Assembly (NCBI GenBank): GCA_027924585.1
Contig: BSBM01000763.1
Span: forward strand, 1,567,001-1,631,000
Length of the DNA: 64,000 nucleotides
Direction of reading: 5' to 3'
Origin: Larix kaempferi
Taxonomy: Eukaryota; Streptophyta; Pinopsida; Pinales; Pinaceae
In this document: piece by piece, positions 21,049-31,411 of the stretch
How positions within the stretch are numbered: the stretch's first letter is position 1
Layout of the letters: each line of letters begins with the position of its first letter
Notes under the pieces: generated by a model
What the model was told of the DNA's origin: nothing
Database searches by the model: none
What the model saw: only the letters and a program-made list of their open reading frames with translations
Translations under genes and position numbers: made by a program

Positions 21049-21646
21049 TGTTGATGTATATGTAACTTCATAATGTATTTCATCTGTGTATTTTATATAT
21101 ATTCATTGTACCCTTATAAGGGAAGTGTTATTCCTCTATAAGGAAGTGTCTTCATGTGGATTGACAAGTGTCGCAAGTGTGTGTACTTGCCGATGGGTTA
21201 TTAGACCACCATTTGGGGTTGGCCCTGAATTATATATAATATAATGTGGATGTATCTACATAGACAAGTCGGCCCCATAAGGTCACTGGGCAAAAAGGTA
21301 AGTTTAAATAGAGATAGGAGATCTCTATTTTATACACTCGGAAAAGTAACTCACTCTCACTTGAAAAGTGGCGCACTAGTGAGGAGGAGAATCATCTGCT
21401 ATCAGGAGACTATCTCAGTGTTATTTGGTTGTGCTTTGGTTGAGCCATTGCTCTCTCTATCTCTGAGGAAGTTGTGGGGTTTTTCACCTTAGGGTTTTCC
21501 CCACGGAAACTCTGTGTCTCTTGTCTTTATGCTTTTGATTCTTGTGATGCTTGTCATATTGTGATTGTCATGCATTGATATACTGTAGATGTTATTCTCT
21601 CAGCAAAGATCCTAGAGTATTGTGAATTAATGCTCAAAATTTAACA
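21049..21646 (+). repeat. 5' LTR of B
   Basis: It opens TGTTGATGTATATGTAACTTC-like sequence and ends TTTAACA. The expected TATA box reads TTTAAATA at 21303-21310, while the 3' LTR has TATAAATA at 28100-28107. A perfect 10-bp inverted repeat (AAATAGAGAT..ATCTCTATTT, 21306-21330) overlaps it. Confidence 0.93.
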
Positions 21647-21658
21647 TGGTATCAGAGC
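21647..21658 (+). other. Primer binding site, tRNA-iMet (B)
   Basis: TGGTATCAGAGC starts at the base after the LTR and matches the 3' end of initiator tRNA-Met. Confidence 0.92.
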
Positions 21659-22220
21659 TAACCTGAGAAGAAGACATTTTGCAGTGACGGAAGCTTGAGT
21701 TCCTTGTTTATTGGGTTTCTCTCCATAGATTTTTTAAAATCAGTATAGTATATTGACTCTACTCATCAAGGTGCATCTATCTGTCCAATCAGAACTCAGT
21801 TCCGAGCATTTTCAGATTTGGCCCTAAAAATTAGGGTTTCCACAAAAATAGGAACTTTTGTAATCTGAACACACAGATAGAAGCTCCTTACAAAAATCGA
21901 AGTTTAGAGCTTTGGATTGAGATTTTTGGCTGGGTAGATCTCCGGGAAACTCAAACCCTAATTCAGGGCTCTCCCTAGTGAACCCGGGAGGACAAAAAGG
22001 CAATTTTGAAGGGCAAGACTTTGCTGATCTCAAATTTTGAATGTACCAGGCTGATCAGCTCACCAAGGTGCATCTTTCTATCCTTTCAGAAATTTGAAAT
22101 TCACATTTTGAATTTTTAGGGTTTCTCTGACAAACCCTAATCCGGGACCAGATCCAGTTTTCAGCACTTCAAGTGGTAAGATCTAAATCTTTTCTATTTC
22201 CATTTGAAGTACTCTTTAAG
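21659..22220 (+). other. Leader of B
   Basis: Untranslated region between primer site and gag. It is clearly related to the A-family leaders (TTAGGGTTTC motifs, GAAGCTCCT, TTTAGAGCTTTGGAT-like pieces). No upstream ORF looks real. Confidence 0.75.
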
Positions 22221-23987
22221 ATGTCTCTCCACACCAAGCTTGAGGATAAGCATGAAGGGGCTGATAACTTCCGAGCCTGGAAGTATAAGATTGGGTTAAT
22301 CCTGGAAGAAAATGAGTTGGACTCATATGTGAAAGAAGACATCCCTATCCCAGAGGATGAAGAGGCCAAGGCATTGCACAAGAAGAACTTGGTCAAGGCA
22401 AAGAGAATCATTTTTGATTCTATCAAAGACCATCTCATACCCCATGTGTCTTCTCTTAAGACACCCAAGGAGATGTTTGACTCTTTGACCAAGTTGTTTG
22501 AAGGGAAGAACATAAATCGGAAGATGACCCTGTGGAACCAATTGAAAGGAGTAAAGTTTCAGAATGGAGAAACCATTCAATCTTATTTTTCAAGGGTCTC
22601 CCAGATCAAGGAACAACTAGAAGCAGTGGATGAAATGGTGGAGAATGGTGAAGTGGTGATGACCACTCTAAATGGCCTACCCAGGTCATGGGATTCCTTT
22701 ATCCAAGGAATTTGTGCAAGGAAGAAGTTGATCTCCTTCAGTAGACTACGGGAAGAATGCTCACAAGAAGAAGCAAGGCTTATGGCGCGAGAAGAAAAGA
22801 TGGAGAATGAAGATCAAGCTCTCACAGCTCACACCAAGAAAGGGAAATCCAAAAGAGAGCCATCTCACTCCAAGAGATCTTCACATCACTTCAAAGAAAG
22901 AAGAATATGCTTCACCTGTAATGAGAAAGGACATATTGCCATAAATTGTCCCAAGAACAAGAAGGACAACAACATCTCCAACAAGAAGAAGAAGGGTAGC
23001 AAAAGAAGGTTTCATGCTCATGCTGCTGAAGATGATGAACCCCCAAAGAAGAAGGCTAGGGAAGAAAGTGATAGTAATGATGACTCATCAAGTGAAGAAG
23101 AGTATGTTCTAATCTCTGCTCTCACAGGTACCATCTCCCATGGTTGTAATGATTGGTTGATTGATAGTGGGCCTTCCAAACACATGACTGGGTTTAAGGA
23201 ATCTTTTTTGAATCTATCTGAACATGAATCACCCCATAAGGTGAAACTTGGGGATGATTATCAATACCCAATCAAAGGAAGTGGTGAAGCCTCCTACAAC
23301 CTAGATTCTGGAAAATCCTTGAAGATGAAAGAAGTACTTTATGTACCTGGGCTCAAGAAGAACTTACTCTCTATCTCTGCATTGGATGCAAAAGGTATGA
23401 GGGTTGCATTTGTGGATGGACAAGTCCTAATGTGGCCAAAGGGAAAGACCATAGATGATGCAGTAGTGATTGGAGAGCAAGAGGGAGGCTTGTATAAATT
23501 GAAGGGACAACCTGAACATGCCATGGTGCATGAATCCATGGAGCCAAGTGAACTTTGGCATAGAAGACTAGCTCATATGCATTATAGAGCACTTCCACTT
23601 GCAAGCAAGGCAGTAGAGGGTCTTCCTAAAATCAAGACCAAACATGAAGGTGTTTTCAAAGGATGTGCAAAAGGTAAGAACATTAAGAAGGCTTTCCCAA
23701 GCAATGAAAGCAAGGCAAAAGACATCCTAGAAATCATCCACTCAGATGTATGTGGCCCTATGTCATCCAGTTCCCTGAGTGGGTATGTTTACTATGTCTC
23801 GTTTATTGATGACTTCTCTTGGAAGACTTGGGTATACTTCTTGAAGAGCAAAGATGAGGTGCTTGATAAATTCAAGGAATTCAAAACCTTGATGGAGAAT
23901 CAAACTGACAAGAAGATCAAAACATTCAGATCCGACAATGGAGCAGAATTCACCTCAAGTGACTTCAAGAAGCTTTGTATTGATTAA
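22221..23987 (+). CDS. Copia gag-protease-integrase (N-terminal half of B polyprotein)
   Basis: The ATG at 22221 is chosen because MSLHTKLEDKHEGADNF resembles the copia gag start; the longer frame from 22173 has only non-ATG codons before it. Order by residue: gag capsid about 1-220; zinc knuckle C-x2-C-x4-H-x4-C from residue 230; a Lys/Ser/Glu-rich linker; aspartic protease with Asp315 in DSGPSKHM, where DSGAS is usual; GAG-pre-integrase LWHRRLAHMH; integrase core with Asp509 (HSDVCGP) and Asp572 (SDNGAEF). A TAA at 23985-23987 stops the frame inside integrase. Two further stops, TAG at 24027-24029 and TAA at 24120-24122, lie in the same frame, and no frameshift is seen. Gag and protease could still be made from a transcript. 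Confidence 0.93.
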   Translation: MSLHTKLEDKHEGADNFRAWKYKIGLILEENELDSYVKEDIPIPEDEEAKALHKKNLVKAKRIIFDSIKDHLIPHVSSLKTPKEMFDSLTKLFEGKNINRKMTLWNQLKGVKFQNGETIQSYFSRVSQIKEQLEAVDEMVENGEVVMTTLNGLPRSWDSFIQGICARKKLISFSRLREECSQEEARLMAREEKMENEDQALTAHTKKGKSKREPSHSKRSSHHFKERRICFTCNEKGHIAINCPKNKKDNNISNKKKKGSKRRFHAHAAEDDEPPKKKAREESDSNDDSSSEEEYVLISALTGTISHGCNDWLIDSGPSKHMTGFKESFLNLSEHESPHKVKLGDDYQYPIKGSGEASYNLDSGKSLKMKEVLYVPGLKKNLLSISALDAKGMRVAFVDGQVLMWPKGKTIDDAVVIGEQEGGLYKLKGQPEHAMVHESMEPSELWHRRLAHMHYRALPLASKAVEGLPKIKTKHEGVFKGCAKGKNIKKAFPSNESKAKDILEIIHSDVCGPMSSSSLSGYVYYVSFIDDFSWKTWVYFLKSKDEVLDKFKEFKTLMENQTDKKIKTFRSDNGAEFTSSDFKKLCID

Positions 23988-26252
23988 GGGATTAAAAGGG
24001 AGTTGACTGCTCCTTATAATCCACAATAGAATGGAGTTACAGAAAGGAAGAACAGAACTATCATGGAAGCAGCAAGGGTAATGCTACATGACCAGGATCT
24101 ACCTATGCATCTATGGGCATAAGCAGCTAGAACAGCTGTATATGTGCAGAACAGAACACCCCACAAGATATTGGACAACAAGACACCAGAAGAGGTCTTT
24201 TCTGGTAAGAAACCTGAAGTCAGTCATCTCAGAATATTTGGTTGTCCAGTATATACTCATGTCCCAAAGGAAAAGAGGACTAAACTAGATCCTTCAGGAA
24301 AGAAGGGTATCTTTGTGGGTTACAGTGAAAGCTCGAAAGCTTACAGAATATACTTTTCAGGGTTCAAGAAGATTGATGTCAGCAGGGATGTAACATTTGA
24401 TGAAAACTCAGCATTCATCAAATCAAGGAAGGCACCCATCAAAGTTTATGAAGAACCTAAGGAAACAATATTTCAAGACACTACCATGACTGAAGCAGTT
24501 CCAGAAGTTGTTCGTGAAGTTGAAGATCCACAAGAACCGGTAGATCCACCCCGTGAGGATAACCCTCACAAGAGGAAACCTGCATGGGATAGAGAGCTCA
24601 TTCAAGATGCAGAAAGATTTGGAATTCCAGAAGAAGAACACAGAGCAAAGAAGAGAACCAGATCACAGACCAGCTATGTTGCTTTACTCTGTGACATTAT
24701 GAACCAAGAGCCTTCCAGTTATGAAGAAGCAGCGGAAAAGAAAGAATGGAAGGATGCCATGGTTGAGGAATACCAATCAATAATGAAGAATGATGTTTGG
24801 GATGTTGTCCCAAGACCTAAAGAGAAGTCTGTTGTGACTTCCAAATGGATCTACAAAATCAAGCATGCTACAGATGGCAGTGTGGAGAAATACAAAGCAA
24901 GATTCATAGCTCTTGGATTCTCTCAGAAAGAGGGAATAGATTATGAAGAAAATTTTGCACCTGTAGCCAGGTATACTTCTATCAGAACAGTACTTTCCCT
25001 AGCTGCAGCAATGAGGTGGAAAATACACCAAATGGATGTCAAGACTACTTTCTTGAATGGTGTAGTTGAAGAGGAAGTATATGTGGAACAGCCACTCGGT
25101 TTTGAAATATATGACAGGGAGTCATATGTGTGCAGATTGAAGAAAGCCTTGTATGGTTTGAAGCAAGCTCCCAGAACCTGGTATGGTAGGATGGACAGTT
25201 TCCTATCTAGTTTGGGCTTTACCAAGAGTAAAGCGGATTCCAACCTTTACTACAAGGTTGAGGAAGGGAATCCTGTGATTCTACTCCTGTATGTGGATGA
25301 CTTATTTGTAACAGGAGATGACAGAATGATTGCAGATACTAAGAGGAAGCTTGCTGCTGAATTCGATATGAAAGATTTGGGAATGATGCACTATTTCCTA
25401 GGTATGGAGGTGTGGCAGAGTGCGAGTGGGATCTTCCTTGGTCAAGGGAAGTACACAGTGGATATCCTTAAGATATTTGGGATGATGGATTGCAAGGCCA
25501 TGGCCACACCTATGGCATCGAATCTGAATCTTCTATGCGATGCTTCATCTGAGCCGGTTGATGTCTCCATGTATCGTCAGATGATTGGGTCCTTGATGTA
25601 CCTAACGAACACGAGACCGGACATTTGCTTTGCTGTGAACACATTGAGCCAGTTCTTGACGGATCCGAGGAGTGTTCACCTGATTGCTGTAAAGAATGTT
25701 CTGAGGTACCTGAAGGGTACAATGGATTATGGGCTCAAGTATGAAGCGAATCAAAAGTTTAACCTGCAGGGTTATGTTGATTCAGATTGGGCTGGCAGTG
25801 CTGCAGATAGAAAGAGCACATCTGGGTGCTGCTTCAGTATGGGATCAGGTGTGATCTCTTGGTTTAGCAGGAAGCAGTCCTGCGTGGCACTGAGTACAGC
25901 TGAGGCAGAGTATGTTGCAGCCTGTTCAGCTAGCTGTGAGGCAGTATGGCTACGGAAGCTACTGTCTGAGTTATTTGATCTCCCGTTGGATGCTACTGGT
26001 ATCTTCTGTGATAACCAGAGTTGTGTGAAGCTTTCTGAGAACCCAGTGTTTCATGACAGGTCGAAACACATTGAGATCAAATATCACTATATCAGGGATA
26101 TGGTGCAGAGAGGATCCGTGAAGCTCCTGTATGTTGCGATGGACGAGAAGATTGCAGATGTGCTGACGAAGCCACTAGCCAGGGTGAAGTTCGAGTACTT
26201 CAGAGAGAGGCTTGGCGTTCTTCAGATCGAGGACACTTCGAGGAAGAAGTGA
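23988..26252 (+). CDS. Copia integrase end, reverse transcriptase and RNase H of B
   Basis: The same frame as the upstream CDS; the open part without stops is 24144-26252. Integrase Glu is in VTERKNRT (residue 608 counted from 22221), giving the D-x35-E spacing of the family. Reverse transcriptase begins near [10 protein letters not shown], with the catalytic LLYVDDLF around residue 1026, and RNase H follows with GYVDSDWAG (Asp near 1187), a Glu in STAEAEYVA and Asp in FCDNQS. It ends at TGA 26250-26252 after FEYFRERLG. Only the three nonsense codons between 23985 and 24122 disable the polyprotein; RT and RNase H look intact. Copia elements place integrase before RT, as here. Confidence 0.93.
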
Positions 26253-26329
26253 TGGACACATTTGTTGAAGCCATTCCAAGTATGTTGGAAGGGGGATCCT
26301 TCACATGGCGGTGGAAGTAAGTGCTGGAT

Positions 26330-26930
26330 AATGAGCATCAGGATGATGTTCTGGTTTCTGCTGGATATGATCGGTTGGATCATGTGTATGTATTTTGTAT
26401 ATGCATCATTTTGGATGTTGGATATGATCAGTTGGATCATTTATATGTATGTACGCATCATGTTGGATGTTGGATATGATCGGTTGGATCATGTGTATGT
26501 ATTTTGTATACGCATCATGTTGGATGCTGGATATGATCAGTTGGATCATTTATGTATATATGCATCATGTTGGATGCTAGATATGATCAGTTGGATCATT
26601 TATGTATGTATGCATCATGTTGGATGCTGGATATGATCAGTTGGATCATTTATGTATGTATGCATCATGTTGGATGCTGATGGATACATTGTGTGGATCA
26701 TGTATCTTTGTATGATCAGGTAGATCATGTATGTTGATGGATACATTGTGTGGATCATGTATCTTTGTATGATCAGGTAGATCATGTATGCTGATGGATA
26801 CATTGTGTGGATCATGTATCTATGTATGTATCAGGTAGATACATTGTATATGTTGATATGTATCAGGTAGATACTTGGTGTGCATCAGATGGATGCATTG
26901 TATGATCAGGATGATCGTGGATGACGAGCT
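26330..26930 (+). repeat. GATC-rich tandem array 1 downstream of B pol
   Basis: Imperfect units of about 50-60 bp carry TGATCAGTTGGATCATTTATG and GCATCATGTTGGATGCTGG, then units with TATGATCAGGTAGATCATG. ATGATC and GATCAT recur as inverted half-sites a few bases apart. The plus-strand ORF 26262-26636 and the minus-strand ORF 26615-26815 are by-products of the array. Confidence 0.82.
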
Positions 26931-27055
26931 TCTCCATATGACATGCAGCAGGATGTTGCAGTGATGATGATCAGGATGATCATGTGGAGATCAGGATGAT
27001 GTATGATGAGTATCAGATGATACTTTATGGCAGTGGATCAGGTTGTGCAGGTAAG

Positions 27056-27640
27056 CATGTAATTTGTGCCCTGGGAGATTTGCAGATGGTCTTTCGAGGT
27101 TTTGCCTATGGCATGTAATTCGGTGCCCTGGGACATCTGGCAAATGCTCTTTCGAGGTTTTGCTTGGGAGGACATATAATTTGTGCCCTGGGAGATCTGC
27201 AGATAGTCTTTCGAGGTTTTGCCTATGGCATGTAATTCGGTGCCCTGGGATATCTGGCAGATGCTCTTGCGAGGTTTTGTCCTATGGCATGTAATTTGCT
27301 CCTGGGAGATCTAGACAGGATGAAAAAGGCCTCAGATGCTTCAGCCAGGTTTTGCCATGACCACATGTAATTTTCTCCTGGGAGATCTAGACAGGATGAA
27401 AAAGGCCTCAGATGCTTCATCCAGGTTTTGTGGTGAGATCACATGTAATGTGCTCCTGGGAGATCCGACAGGTAGAGCTGTGCACTCGTAACAGCCTGGG
27501 ATGCTTCGGCCAGGTTTTGTGATGGGTCACATGTAATGTGCTCCTGGGAGATCCTACAGGTAGAGCTGTGTGCTCGTAATAGCCTAGGATGCTGCAGCCA
27601 GGTTTTGTGACGCACGTAATAAGTCCTGAGGATTCCACAG
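27056..27640 (+). repeat. Tandem array 2 downstream of B pol
   Basis: Units of about 57-84 bp share CATGTAAT, GTGCCCTGGGA or GCTCCTGGGAGATC, and end in AGGTTTTG. The first four are of a CTTTCGAGGTTTTGCC type; the later ones carry GACAGG and GCCAGGTTTTG. Unlike array 1 it is comparatively GC-rich. Confidence 0.82.
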
Positions 27641-27836
27641 TATGGCCAGTGATGATGAAGACCTACAGATGGTGGGCCTACATCTAGTATGAAAAAGGAC
27701 TGGCTCTGTAGAACTTCCTATGACGAGTAGAGTTAGAGATTGGTTGAGATAGCAGCAGCAGTGACGATGATGATGACGATGATCCAGAGAAGAAGACTTG
27801 TCTAGCAGATCTGTGTCGAGAAATACCTTCCTAGTT

Positions 27837-27845
27837 AAGAGGGAG
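27837..27845 (+). other. Polypurine tract of B
   Basis: aagagggag touches the TG of the 3' LTR, in the same place as aagggggag in the A family. Confidence 0.85.
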
Positions 27846-28443
27846 TGTTGATGTATATGTAACTTCGGAATGTATTTCATCTGTGTATTTTATATATATT
27901 CATTGTACCCTTATAAGAGAAGTGTTATTCCTCTATAAGGAAGTGTCGTCATGTGGATTGACAAGTGTCGCAAGTGTGTGTACTTGTCGATGGGTTATTA
28001 GACCACCATGTGGGGTCGGCCCTGAATTATATATAATATAATGTGGATGTATCTAGATAGACAAGTTGGCCCCATAAGGTCACTGGGCAAAAAGGTAAGT
28101 ATAAATAGAGATAGGAGATCTCTATTTTACACACTCGGAAAAGTAACTCACTCTCACTTGAAAAGTGGCACACTAGTGAGGAGGAGGATCATCTGCTATC
28201 AGGAGACTATCTCAGTGTTATTTGGTTGTACTTTGGTTGAGCCATTGCTCTCTCTATCTCTGAGGAAGTTGTGGGGTTTTTCACCTTAGGGTTTTCCCCA
28301 CGGAAACTCTGTGTCTCTTGTCTTTATGCTTTTGATTCTTGTGATGCTTGTCATATTGTGATTGTCATGCATTGATATACTGTAGATGTTATTCTCTCAG
28401 CAAAGATCCTAGAGTATTGTGAATTAATGCTCAAAATTTAACA
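27846..28443 (+). repeat. 3' LTR of B
   Basis: 598 bp, equal in length to the 5' LTR, opening TGTTGATG and ending TTTAACA before gtata. It has TATAAATA at 28100-28107, overlapping a perfect inverted repeat AAATAGAGAT (28103-28112) and ATCTCTATTT (28118-28127). Confidence 0.93.
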
Positions 28444-28964
28444 GTATATCCAGAGATGTTTATTCCTCCGTCGGAATGTGGTAACTTGGGTTATTAGACT
28501 TCCCTAGTGGGGGTCGGCCCTGTATGTGTTATGTGGGTCAAAGGGTTATTAGACCACCCTAGAGGGGTCATCCCAGTCAGTTGTAGTGGGGTATTTAACC
28601 CAATGGTTAAATACGAGCCTACATGATTTGTGTAAAAGACAAGTCGGAGTAGTGTATAAATAGAGGAGGTGTATTCCTCATTTAACACACACTCACTCAC
28701 TTGAGAGTAGCGCACTTGTGGAGGAGAGGTCTGCTATGGTGGAGGAGGAGTTCATGTCTTTGGTTTGCATCTTTGTATATTGCTGGTCATCTATATTGAG
28801 GAAGATTTGTTGGGTTTTCTACCCCATGAGGGTTTCCCACGATAAATCTGTGTCTCTTGTGTTTATGCTGTGCTTGTTGTTTCTTCAGTGATCCTGTATA
28901 TGCTATTATTGTGAAATGGAATGCAATGCTGCTATTTTCTGTCTTAGCATATTAAATCTTAACA
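28444..28964 (+). repeat. 3' LTR of A2, second part
   Basis: After the duplicated gtata the A-type LTR continues at 28449 and ends TTAACA at 28964. With 21011-21048 it totals 554 bp, about 51 bp shorter than the A1 and A3 LTRs because of the deletion between AATATTA and TTGTATATCC. The empty site of the small TIR element is at about 28700. Confidence 0.88.
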
Positions 28965-29710
28965 TATTGATGAGGATACTTGTATGTATACTTGTATTGA
29001 TGAGGATACTTGTATTGATGATGTGTATACTTGTATTGGTGTGGATACTAATACTGATGGTCTAGATGATGATGATGATGATCGTGATGGTCTAGATGAC
29101 GATGTTGCTGATCGTGATGGTCTAGATGACGATGTTGCTGATCATGATGGTCTAGATGACGATGCTGTTGATCGTGATGATCTAGATGATGATGTTGTTG
29201 ATCGTGATGGTCTAGATGATGATGCTGCTGATCGTGATGATCTAGATGATGATGATGTATATCGTGATGATCTAGATGAAGATGTTGATGATCGTGTGAT
29301 GACGATGTTGCTGATCATGATGGTCTAGATGACGATGCTACTGATCGTGATGGTCTAGATGATGATGTTGATGATCATGTGATGACGATGTTGATGATCG
29401 TGTGATGACGATGCTAATGATCGTGTGAGGACGATGCTGATAATCGTGTGATGACGATGCTGATGATCGTGTGATGGCAATACTGATGATCGTGAGGATC
29501 CAGATGATGATGTTGCTGTAGTTGTTCGAGTGCTGCAGAAGATAAAGACTTAGTACTGAAGATGTTGATGTTCCAGTATTGAAGATGTTCCAGTAACTGC
29601 TTGAGTTACTTATGATGTTGAGAAAGCTTCCAATGATTTATAGATGTATCATGTTGATGACTCCTTGCTCCTGCAGATGTTGTTATAATATCCTTCTCGT
29701 TAAGGGGGAG
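28965..29710 (+). other. 3' internal tail of A1 after the nested A2
   Basis: The A1 array resumes with GATGAGGATACTTGTATTG units, goes into the 30-bp Asp-coding array (29056-29295) and then the tail shared with A2 and A3. It closes with the polypurine tract aagggggag at 29702-29710. Confidence 0.82.
29056..29295 (+). repeat. 30-bp tandem array, 8 units, encoding an Asp-rich peptide (A1)
   Basis: Eight units of gatggtctagatgacgatgt-type sequence, each 30 bp, translate as ten-residue DGLDDDVADR-like repeats inside the ORF 28984-29328 (114 codons). The unit differs from the 24-bp unit of A2 and A3 but keeps the GATC and TAGATGA parts. The reading frame is open because 30 is divisible by three; a real gene is doubtful. 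Confidence 0.88.
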
Positions 29711-30317
29711 TGTTTAGATATTGTAACTTCTAAGAATATTATATTTGTACTTTATTATTCCGGAGATGTTTCATTCCTCCGTGAAGATCTTATTGTATAT
29801 CCGGAGATGTTTATTCCTCCGTCGGAATGTGGTAACTTGGGTTATTAGACTTCCCTAGTGGGGGTCGGCCCTATATGTGTTATGTGGGTCAAAGGGTTGT
29901 TAGACCACCCTAGTGGGGTCGGCCCAGTCAGTTGTAGTGGGGTGTTTAACCCAGTGGTAAAGTTGGGGCCGACCTAGTTAATATAAAGTACAAGTTGGAG
30001 ATGTGTATAAATAGAGGAGGTGTGTTCCTCATTATACACACACTTCCCTCACTCAGAATGTAGCACACTTGTGGAGGAGAGGTCTGCTATGGTGGAGGAG
30101 GAGATCATGTCTTTGGTTTGCATCTTTGTATATTGTTGGTCATCTATATTGAGGAAGCTTTGCTAGGTTTTCTACCCCATGAGGGTTTCCCAGGATAAAT
30201 CTGTGTCTCTTGTGTTTATGTTGTGCTTGTTGTTTCTTCAGTGATCCTGTATATGCTATTATTGTGAAATGGAATGTAATGCTACTATTTTATGTTTTAG
30301 CATATTAAATCTTAACA
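29711..30317 (+). repeat. 3' LTR of A1
   Basis: 607 bp, opening TGTTTAGATATTG (one change from the 5' LTR start) and ending CTTAACA. TATAAATA lies at 30006-30013. The five bases after it, aaagt, are the partner of aaatt before the 5' LTR. Confidence 0.92.
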
Positions 30318-31411
30318 AAAGTAATGCCCAGTCTCCAGTTTTGAATTGTTTTTGTTTAATGTATCTATCATGCCACTTTTTGCATTGGTTTTGTATTAAA
30401 ATTGTGCGTTGAATAGAATCTTGCCTAATCTCGTCTAATTCATTTATTTGCAAGATTTGTTGTCTCTGTGCTTCTTCTAGATTCATCCCCAATTGTGCAG
30501 CCATACGAAAGGTTTTGACTTGAAATTCAATAGGTAGAAGAACTTGTTTACCATAAACGAGTTCATAAGGTGTGTGGCCAGTGGTGTTCCTCCAAGTTAT
30601 TCTGTCAGCCCACAATGCTTCTAGGAGCCTATCTGCCCAGTCCTTGTGGTGTAACTGAATAGTCTTAGTCAGGATAGCTTCTAATACTTTGTTAGTGGAT
30701 TCTACCTGACCATTGGCTTGTGGGTGATATGGTGAAGATTTTCAATGTCTAATACCATATTTGTCATTAAGCTCTTTCATTAATTTGGAGGTAAACTGAG
30801 ATCCTTGATCGGTTACAATTTCCCTAGGTACACCAAATCGAGTAAATATTTCTTCATATATGAATTCTACCACAGATTTCTCTGTGGCTCGAAATAAAGC
30901 TTTAGCTTCTACCCACTTGGTGACATAATCTGTACAGACTAAAATGTACTTCTTCTTGCGAGACATAGGGGAAATTGGCCCAACGAAATCTAGAGCCCAT
31001 TTTTCAAAAGGCTCAATCATAACTTGGGGTTGTAAGGGCATCTCATTGGATGGCGTAGGTCTACCCAGTCTTTGGCAACTGTCACATCCCTTGACAGACT
31101 TGGCAGCATCTTTGAAAATGCTTGGCCAATAATACCCGGAGTGCAACACTATGTATGATTTTCTCTTATCAGAAACAAGGTCCACCATGACATGCATGTA
31201 GGATCTCTGCCATCTCATCCTCCCGTACACATCGTCTAATAATAAGGTCGAGACTAGTACGAAAGAGATCATTATCCACCCAAGAATAATTGGAACTCTG
31301 AACTATGATCCTACGTTTTCCGGGTGGGGAGAGATGGTTTGGTAGCTTTCCGGTTGCTAAATAATTGGCTATGTCTGCAAACCATGGGGTTCGAATAGAC
31401 ACAGCGAACAA
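30318..31411 (-). pseudogene. Integrase region of element G pol
   Basis: Minus-strand pieces in order: a zinc-binding part (YYWPSIFKDAAKSVKGCDSCQRLG), then the core with Asp in WALDFVGP, Asp in IVTDQGSQF and Glu in NGQVESTNK, and a downstream GHTPYELVYGKQVLLPIEF motif typical of Athila and Tat integrase. Breaks include a stop after the YGIRH segment near 30742 and frame changes near 31270. The gene is cut at 30318 by A1 and its last ~90 codons are at 6453-6189. All three catalytic residues survive, so the decay is in the frame rather than the active site. Confidence 0.88.

Larger units (their letters stand above)
21049..28443 (+). mobile_element. Element B: autonomous-type Ty1/copia retrotransposon (7395 bp)
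   Basis: Two 598-bp LTRs (21049-21646 and 27846-28443), a perfect target duplication gtata (21044-21048 and 28444-28448), an iMet primer site, a complete gag-pol with three in-frame stops, a repeat-rich 3' region and a polypurine tract. It lies inside the 3' LTR of A2 and is the most recent large insertion of the nest. The two LTRs differ at about seven positions in their first 190 bp, so the insertion is not brand new. LTR ends, primer site, leader and pol relate it to the A family. Confidence 0.95.
13974..28964 (+). mobile_element. Element A2: second A-family copia element, carrying B
   Basis: The 5' LTR remnant begins at 13974 and the 3' LTR ends at 28964. The array flanking it on the left (A1) resumes on the right at 28965 with TATTGATGAGGATACTTG. 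Without B and the small insertion it is about 7.4 kb. Both LTRs share the same ~51-bp internal deletion relative to A1 and A3 LTRs, which shows that they are a pair. The bases tattg occur on both sides, but the region is so repetitive that this is weak support for a target duplication. Confidence 0.85.
6454..30317 (+). mobile_element. Element A1: non-autonomous Ty1/copia element carrying nested insertions
   Basis: Two 607-bp LTRs (6454-7060 and 29711-30317) bound 23,864 bp. The flanks are aaatt (6449-6453) and aaagt (30318-30322), a 5-bp target duplication with one mismatch. The proof of pairing is that the interrupted integrase frame of G is restored across them. Removing the solo LTR at 8369-10010 and element A2 leaves about 7.2 kb, close to the 6.9 kb of A3. 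Its own content is a leader, a conserved non-coding block, a broken RT/RNase H fragment and tandem arrays; it has no gag, protease or integrase gene, so it could only have moved with proteins from elsewhere. Confidence 0.9.
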
